Assembly (NCBI RefSeq): GCF_000209165.1
Contig: NC_009046.1
Span: forward strand, 868,001-932,000
DNA from: Scheffersomyces stipitis CBS 6054
Lineage: Eukaryota > Ascomycota > Pichiomycetes > Serinales > Debaryomycetaceae
Reading direction: 5' to 3'
Length of the DNA: 64,000 nt
The notes below the pieces were generated by a model, which worked only from the letters and a program-made list of their open reading frames with translations, did no database searches and was not told the DNA's origin. Both the position numbers and the translations under genes were made by a program. Numbering within the stretch: the first letter of the stretch is position 1; each line of letters opens with the position of its first letter. Shown piece after piece: positions 58,736 to 64,000 of this stretch.

Positions 58736-60034
58736 TTATTCGTACTTTTTGGATTCTTCTTCACTACTTTCTTCAGTTTCAGATTCGTCGTCACTTCTTT
58801 CATCCTTTGCGACACCTCCAACGGCGTATCTCCAAAGAATACGAAAGATTAAGAAGAGCCAGTATAAGTTAACTATCTGCAATGCACCAATCAAGAAAAA
58901 GACGATTGGTTGGGAAATGTAGCACTTGTATTGTTGCGTATCCCAGTTTAATTCCCATTCACCGACAGTTCTGAATTCAGTTAAAACAGACCACAAGATA
59001 CGGATGTTCACGTAGTGCCTGAGGTAAATCCAAATGAAGACAAAACCAATGAAGAATGGACCAGCAATGGCGTAGTCTAAGTAGTTCAAGGTCTTCGATG
59101 TAGCTAAGAAGAAATCAGAAACATCCATAGTAACAAATATTTCTAAGCCCATCCAAGTGAAGTGAAATCTGTACGAACACCAAATCAATGCAATAGTGAT
59201 AATGTGATGCAACACTAATTCTTTGAAATCCTTACGAGGCTTTTCTAATTGTAAAATCAATACAACCGACTGTTGAACCCAGAAAGCGGCTTGACCTAAA
59301 TAATAGATCTTGAAATAGAAATCGTGAGTCTTGTGCGGATAGTTAACATAGAACGGAGTAATCTCAAAGAACCAAAGTGGTAAAGTTGACATTATCCATA
59401 ATCCGGCTGGACCCGATATCCCGTAATAAAAGATAGCATAGGCCTGCTCCATGAATCTTTTTACCTTAGCCTCCTTTTTAACACCCAAAATATGTGCCAA
59501 AGGTCTCAAGGCGCACACCATTACGAACTCTCTTAAGAAAGTAAAAAATATAGCGTAGAAACCAACGAAATAAAAGTCATTTTCACCCTTTCCATATTGA
59601 TCAGTTCCAGGAATCTTGTAGGATGGAACAACTAAAGCTTCTAAGAAACGATGAACTGGAGTATCGACACCAGACAACCAGTAAGTACTGTATGATGCAA
59701 TTAATACCAAGAGTGGAACTATCCAAGTATGTCTATAACACAACTCCCTGGAAGCAATGACAATTTTCTTCAATATTGCAGTATCTGAACTTGATTCGCG
59801 ACTCAAAGCAATAATTCTTGCATCAGACATCTTTCTCTGTCTTTTCGAAGTATGCATAGTGGAAAGACCTGGAGAAGCTGTATCACCAATGTTTATTTCT
59901 CCAACAGAAGAACCCCGGCGACGGTGGATATGCGTATCCAGGCCGCTTATTTGAGGGGAAAGATGGGATACTGGATCTGGTTTGCTCATGGTGATGTTTT
60001 CTACCGTCCGAGACTTTGTAGTTGTCGAAGTCAA
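58736..60034 (-). CDS. LAG1: Ceramide synthase catalytic subunit (TLC domain)
   Basis: A 432-residue polytopic ER protein. After a Ser/Thr-rich cytosolic N terminus (about 1-90) come several membrane spans and the TLC/Lag1 domain (about 150-390). The Lag1 motif includes the paired histidines in ELVLHHIITIALIW and FVTMDVSDFFLATSKTLNY. Ceramide synthases join very-long-chain acyl-CoA to sphingoid base. The C terminus is highly acidic and Ser-rich (DDESETEESSEEES), resembling the CK2 sites reported for yeast Lag1/Lac1. I cannot decide between the LAG1 and LAC1 paralogues, so the symbol is a family label. It is divergent from HSE1. Confidence 0.93.
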   Translation of the reverse strand: MTSTTTKSRTVENITMSKPDPVSHLSPQISGLDTHIHRRRGSSVGEINIGDTASPGLSTMHTSKRQRKMSDARIIALSRESSSDTAILKKIVIASRELCYRHTWIVPLLVLIASYSTYWLSGVDTPVHRFLEALVVPSYKIPGTDQYGKGENDFYFVGFYAIFFTFLREFVMVCALRPLAHILGVKKEAKVKRFMEQAYAIFYYGISGPAGLWIMSTLPLWFFEITPFYVNYPHKTHDFYFKIYYLGQAAFWVQQSVVLILQLEKPRKDFKELVLHHIITIALIWCSYRFHFTWMGLEIFVTMDVSDFFLATSKTLNYLDYAIAGPFFIGFVFIWIYLRHYVNIRILWSVLTEFRTVGEWELNWDTQQYKCYISQPIVFFLIGALQIVNLYWLFLIFRILWRYAVGGVAKDERSDDESETEESSEEESKKYE

Positions 60035-60694
60035 GTGTCAAAAGAAAATCTTATTCTTGAAGTATCAAATCTTCAGCCAGCGCTGAGTGTTGTTTGCATT
60101 TTTCGGTACTGCATAAACGCGTTTCTTGAAATAGGGGTCTCAGATGCTGCATAAAACGGTAACCCAATTTGCAATCAATACTACTTCACAAGCAATTGCC
60201 CAATAAACTTGTTTCAAAATTGTTTATTAATTGCTATAGATCCTGCTTCCCATGGTAAATTTGGTTTTTGAAACTCTTTTCCGATCTTGTCTCCAATTTT
60301 TTGATGAAAATTACACACTCTTTCTACATAATGTTCAATTCTGTCAATTATTTTCCCGAAATATTCAAAGATCCCTACTGAATAATCGTTGCACTCCTAT
60401 TGTATTATAAAAACATATTGACTTTTTACTGAATCACGGTAGATCATAGATGCAAATCTTTTTTCTAGGGTAGATCTTCAAAACATGTACACTTTAAACT
60501 ACTCTCAGGTTACGGCGGTATGGATTTTTGAGATTTTATTTGGATGTTTGCACGTGCCTATATTCACAAGACCGTCATACATGCTACTAGGTTAAGCTAC
60601 AGAAAAGGAGTGATTGCTGGAGGTGGCGATTCATTACTATTTCAACGGTATTACGCATCACGTATAACCTATATATTTGGCATCAACCGACAAT
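60035..60694. other. Divergent promoter region of LAG1 and HSE1
   Basis: 660 bp between the two start codons. AT-rich, with no gene recognised. A short plus-strand ORF at 60544-60756 overlaps the HSE1 start in another frame and looks like chance. Confidence 0.45.
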
Positions 60695-62122
60695 ATGTAC
60701 AAAGCAAAGAAGACAACAGATTCACTGTTGGAACTGTTAATCAAGAGGGCTACTGATGAAACCTTGACAACCAACAATTGGGAGTATATCATTGCTGTTT
60801 GCGATAAGGTGAAGAGCGACCCAGAAGTGGCAACTAAGAAAGCAATTACCATCTTAACAACACGATTACAGAGTAAAGATGCCAATGTGTTGTTGAGAAC
60901 GCTTTCCTTAATAATTGCTCTTGGCGAGAACTGTGGATCACGAATGCAGCAAGAAATTGCTTCGGAAGCATTCTTGAAGCCGTTAACCAAGAAGCTAAAG
61001 GAGAAAAAGTTGCATGAAACGGTGAAGGTTGAAATTGCCAAACTTATCGAACAATTGCACCAGTCTTTTAAGTCTGATCCATCGTTGAAGCCAATGTCAG
61101 ATGCCTATAACAAGATAAAACAGGAACACCCAAGATACCTTGAAAGAAATGTACCAGCTAAACCAGAGAAGCATGATGTCAGCTCTAAAACACAATCGGA
61201 AGAGGATGAATTGCAAAGGGTCATCAACTTATCCTTACAGGAGTACGAAAGAGAGCAGTTTTCGAAGAGTCTTCAGAAACCACTTCCAGATCCAAAAAAG
61301 ACTTCTCCTAGAAATGCAAACATCGCCCAAGAAGACTCTGATGACAAGAAGCCTGAAATAAGCAAGGTTAGAGCAATGTTCGACTTGGTATCTCACGAAA
61401 AAGATGAACTTTCCTTCAGAAAGGGTGATCTAATTAATGTGATTGAGGTTGTGTACCGTGATTGGTGGCGTGGTTCATTGCCAACTGGAGAAGTTGGAAT
61501 ATTTCCCTTGAATTATGTTGCGCCTGTTTATGCAAAATCACTGGATCAAATTGAAAAGGAATTACAAATTGAAAACAGATTGCTTAACGTGGAGCTGAAG
61601 AAGATTGATAAAGTATTGGCTATGTTGTCTGCAGCTACTAATGGCAACGAAAACATAGACGATGAAGAGTTGGAGAATTTATACGGGCAGGTTAGTGGAT
61701 TACGCTCACAGTTGGGCCATCTTATCATGAAGCATACCCAGAGAGAAAAGGAATTGAAACTATTAAACGAACAGTTGGCAATTGAAGACAAAGCATTCCA
61801 TGATTTGTTGGATAAACTGATATCGTCATTTAGTAATAGGAACTCTTACATTTCTCTGGATGTTGTTCCATATCCAACTGGAGGCAATGGTTCAGTCAAC
61901 AGTGGATACCCCGCCGTGCCTAATGCATACTCTGGTTACAATACCTACAACGGCAATGGTACTCCTTTGGCCATGCAACCAACGAGTCTCGGTTTCGGAA
62001 ATTCTATTTATGCTCTGCAACCCCAGCAGCAGCCCCCACGACAAGTGAGTCAGCAAATGCCACCGCAAGATTATCAACTGTATCTGAACATAAATAGTTT
62101 CCCAGAGGTAGATAGAATGTAG
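60695..62122 (+). CDS. HSE1: ESCRT-0 subunit Hse1 (STAM homologue)
   Basis: A 475-residue protein from the ATG at 60695; the open frame extends six codons upstream but without an ATG. The VHS domain (about 1-135) includes NNWEYIIAVCDKVKSDPE and ALGENCGSRMQQEIAS. A ubiquitin-interacting motif (EEDELQRVINLSLQEYE, about 168-185) is followed by an SH3 domain (about 222-278, VRAMFDLVSHEKDELSFRKGD to GIFPLNYVAP). A coiled-coil GAT-like core (about 285-400) and a Pro/Gln-rich tail complete it. Hse1 and Vps27 form ESCRT-0, which sorts ubiquitinated cargo at endosomes. PEP3 and FIG4 act in the same endosome-vacuole route but are not clustered with it. Confidence 0.96.
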   Translation: MYKAKKTTDSLLELLIKRATDETLTTNNWEYIIAVCDKVKSDPEVATKKAITILTTRLQSKDANVLLRTLSLIIALGENCGSRMQQEIASEAFLKPLTKKLKEKKLHETVKVEIAKLIEQLHQSFKSDPSLKPMSDAYNKIKQEHPRYLERNVPAKPEKHDVSSKTQSEEDELQRVINLSLQEYEREQFSKSLQKPLPDPKKTSPRNANIAQEDSDDKKPEISKVRAMFDLVSHEKDELSFRKGDLINVIEVVYRDWWRGSLPTGEVGIFPLNYVAPVYAKSLDQIEKELQIENRLLNVELKKIDKVLAMLSAATNGNENIDDEELENLYGQVSGLRSQLGHLIMKHTQREKELKLLNEQLAIEDKAFHDLLDKLISSFSNRNSYISLDVVPYPTGGNGSVNSGYPAVPNAYSGYNTYNGNGTPLAMQPTSLGFGNSIYALQPQQQPPRQVSQQMPPQDYQLYLNINSFPEVDRM

Positions 62123-62275
62123 TTTAATTACGTATGGCGCATAATGCAATGTTAATGATATCCTCAACTTTCTAGTAAATGTGCACTCCACAGAAAAAAA
62201 CTTGAGTTGTAAATAAACCATAATCAATTGATAGAAGTTTATGTAGCAATCTGACTTCACACCACCAGGCAAAAA

Positions 62276-62572
62276 ATGTCCGATTCATTGTACGCACATA
62301 GAGAAGATCAAAACAATCAGAGATTTGAACAGCTTGCACAAACTTTGCATCAATTTCGCAATACAGTCAATAATGATATCCATGGGTCGATACAGCAGGA
62401 GAATTCCATCTTAGATTCGTTGAATGACAGCTTCGGTCTGTTAATGCAACAAGTTAAAAGAACAAGCGGTGATTTGAGATCGGTGATTAATAGAAATGCT
62501 AGTTTATCTAGAATTGTAGGGATGATCTTACTTGGTTTCTTTGTTATTTGGATGTTGTATAAACTTAGATGA
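62276..62572 (+). CDS. SFT1: Golgi SNARE of the Bet1/Sft1 type
   Basis: A 98-residue tail-anchored protein: a SNARE helix region (about 10-75, RFEQLAQTLHQFRNTVNNDIHGSI and LMQQVKRTSGDLRSVI) and a C-terminal membrane span (IVGMILLGFFVIWMLYKL) with almost no lumenal tail. Length and organisation match S. cerevisiae Sft1 (97 residues), an intra-Golgi retrograde SNARE. A CTG codon in FG-CTG-LMQQ falls where I recall a Ser in S. cerevisiae Sft1, which would suit CTG-Ser decoding but is weak evidence. It is 153 bp downstream of HSE1 and convergent with CAP1. Confidence 0.88.
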   Translation: MSDSLYAHREDQNNQRFEQLAQTLHQFRNTVNNDIHGSIQQENSILDSLNDSFGLLMQQVKRTSGDLRSVINRNASLSRIVGMILLGFFVIWMLYKLR

Positions 62573-62682
62573 TGCCCAGTCGAGCGACATTTACAACTGC
62601 AATGAAGATGACAAGAATTCATTTGAAAATTTTAAACATATGATCAGAATGTCACTTGGTATTTAGATCTATTGCTAATTAA

Positions 62683-63483
62683 CTACTTTTTGTGAACGAC
62701 ATCAGATCCTAACCTATAGTTACCAATTGCACTACCCCAGTTTATCTTTGATCTTGTCACTGGCAATAATCTTCTTAAGTTCTTGAAGTACTTTTGATTT
62801 AAGTCATTAAAGTTTTCCACTATTTGCATAGTGATCTTGTTTTCCAAATCGTTTATAGCATTGATAATTGCACTTGCGTTTGCAGAACTCAAGTTTTCTT
62901 TAACAGCTTTATTGAAATTCAAGCGAACGTTACCATCTTCATAGTAATGAATATCCAAGGAGACTTCTCCACTTATTGACGTGTTCGAAATAGTGTAGAT
63001 CGATTTCCATTGACCAGTAAAGAAGTTTTCGTGGTTCAAACGTTGTCCAATAATGATAATTTCCACCTCATCTGAGCTCTTTGGAACAACCGTGAAAACA
63101 AATGTAGAAGGGTAGTGATCTTCACCATACTGACCTAACTTCTCAACCAAATCGTTATAGTATTCCGGATACTCTACAAGCGGTGAAAATGGTTCAAAGT
63201 CAATTGCTCTTTGCGTATTGATATCGATGTTGAATTTCTTTTTGCTAATAAAATCGATATACTTCGATGAGCTGGAGTCTTTATTGTGTTTGGACGCGAT
63301 GTATGCAGAAGAAAAGACCGCTGCTTTCTCATTAACAAATTCTTCAATCGAATCAACCACCGTCGAGGAATTACTACCTGATAACAAGATGGACAAATCC
63401 TTACTTACGTAAGGCAATTCTGTTGGTGCTGCGGATTCAACCAATGAGTTGACAAGAGAGTCTAATTTAATAGCTGATGACAT
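62683..63483 (-). CDS. CAP1: F-actin capping protein alpha subunit
   Basis: A 266-residue protein matching yeast Cap1 in length (about 268). The C-terminal block KYFKNLRRLLPVTRSKINWGSAIGNYRLG is the hallmark of the CapZ alpha subunit, and the mid-region has NFFTGQWKSIYTI and GEVSLDIHYYEDGNVRL. With Cap2 (beta) it caps barbed ends of actin filaments in cortical patches. Convergent with SFT1, 110 bp apart. Confidence 0.95.
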   Translation of the reverse strand: MSSAIKLDSLVNSLVESAAPTELPYVSKDLSILLSGSNSSTVVDSIEEFVNEKAAVFSSAYIASKHNKDSSSSKYIDFISKKKFNIDINTQRAIDFEPFSPLVEYPEYYNDLVEKLGQYGEDHYPSTFVFTVVPKSSDEVEIIIIGQRLNHENFFTGQWKSIYTISNTSISGEVSLDIHYYEDGNVRLNFNKAVKENLSSANASAIINAINDLENKITMQIVENFNDLNQKYFKNLRRLLPVTRSKINWGSAIGNYRLGSDVVHKK

Positions 63484-63858
63484 TGGATATACGACTGATG
63501 GACGAATGTAGGCTTTTCAATGGCTTGGTATGATCTGTGTAAGGAGCAATTCTCTATCTCAAGTTTGGTTCCATTTAATCCATGTCGTGTAAAGGTGTAA
63601 ATTAAGTGAAGTGCATACAAACAGGCTAAAGGGGATACAGTTTTACTAATTGCATTTTAGCTATTTCCAATGAGTAATAAAGTACACTTTTAGTAGGTTT
63701 TGATGTTGCCATTGACATGAGTATAGGTACGAAAACCCAACCTTTTTGAAATAGCACCGATATATAAAAATTGTAAATTGTACGTAGGTTCTCTACGAAA
63801 TCATAGCTGCAAAATATAGTATTAATGCGATTTTAACTTCCACGTACTACATATACAA
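63484..63858. other. Intergenic region between CAP1 and UFD4
   Basis: About 375 bp holding the CAP1 promoter and UFD4 3' end. AT-rich; nothing further recognised. Confidence 0.45.
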
Positions 63859-64000
63859 CTAGGAGAGCAAGAAAGCACCAGCGCCTTCATTAATAGCTTG
63901 AAGCAATCTTTTCCTCATGAGGTCTTCTGATGAATAATTCGGGAGCTTGAGGTAATTTGCACAAGTCATCACACTCGGTAAGTAATCATCATCCTTCAAG
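63859..64000 (-). CDS. UFD4: HECT-type E3 ubiquitin ligase Ufd4, C-terminal end
   Basis: Only the last 46 codons and stop (TAG at 63859-63861) lie in the window. They encode the HECT C-lobe tail: [18 protein letters not shown], then [18 protein letters not shown]. The catalytic Cys sits in [10 protein letters not shown]. This ending is characteristic of the Ufd4/TRIP12 branch, which ubiquitinates ubiquitin-fusion and N-degron substrates together with Ubr1. The rest of the gene extends beyond the right edge. Confidence 0.9.
   Translation of the reverse strand, partial: LKDDDYLPSVMTCANYLKLPNYSSEDLMRKRLLQAINEGAGAFLLS

Noticed and set aside
60677..60694. HSE1 start upstream of 60695
   Set aside because: The open frame extends upstream but has no ATG there (it begins at a TTG). 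The ATG at 60695 gives a normal VHS N terminus.

Overview
The window is nuclear DNA from a budding yeast (Saccharomycotina). Genes are compact and mostly intronless, with yeast orthologues such as SAC6, PEP3, SPB1, DIC1, FIG4, SBA1, MRP4, LAG1, HSE1, SFT1, CAP1 and UFD4. A complex I LYR subunit (NDUFB9 type) rules out Saccharomyces and its close relatives, which lack complex I. Together with the Ty5-like retrotransposons this points to a Debaryomyces/Scheffersomyces-type (CTG-clade) yeast. I could not prove the CTG-Ser code from this sequence, so translations quoted here use the standard code and any CTG residue may be Ser.

Layout. 1-18.5 kb is ordinary gene-dense DNA: a partial membrane protein, the complex I subunit, fimbrin SAC6, divergent PEP3, SPB1, a serine-rich unknown protein, an Ap4A phosphorylase, QCR7 (one intron) and the dicarboxylate carrier DIC1. 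From 18.5 to 48.5 kb there is no convincing host gene. This 30 kb block is a pile of Ty1/copia (Ty5-like) LTR retrotransposons. 48.5-64 kb is gene-dense again: FIG4, an F-box gene, SBA1, an unknown gene, MRP4, a small coiled-coil gene, LAG1, HSE1, SFT1, CAP1 and the 3' end of UFD4.

The transposon block resolves into three families, each with a single gag-pol ORF. All three have LTR termini TGTTGAA...TTCAACA, a start codon inside the LTR, and an 11-nt primer site complementary to the initiator tRNA-Met anticodon arm. Element A1 (+, 23125-39993) has its 3' LTR split by element B (-, 27897-39552; TSD TGATA). B's gag is split by element A2 (-, 33689-38906; TSD GTGCG). Element C (-, 39994-45292) lies to the right. 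It is flanked by a frameshifted B-type copy (E) fused in register to a C-type relic (F), and on the far left lie older relics (D1, D2). A1's two ends have different flanks (GCGAA and AATTA) and diverged LTRs, so it is probably a recombination product joining two once-separate insertions.

Clusters of Ty5-like elements mark the putative centromeres of Debaryomyces hansenii and Scheffersomyces stipitis. The best interpretation of this gene-free nested cluster is therefore a regional, retrotransposon-built centromere or pericentromere. That is an inference and cannot be proven from sequence alone.

Regulatory sites that match gene function include RRPE and PAC elements before SPB1 (ribosome biogenesis), a perfect three-unit heat-shock element before SBA1 (Hsp90 co-chaperone), and CCAAT boxes before the respiratory genes QCR7 and the complex I subunit.
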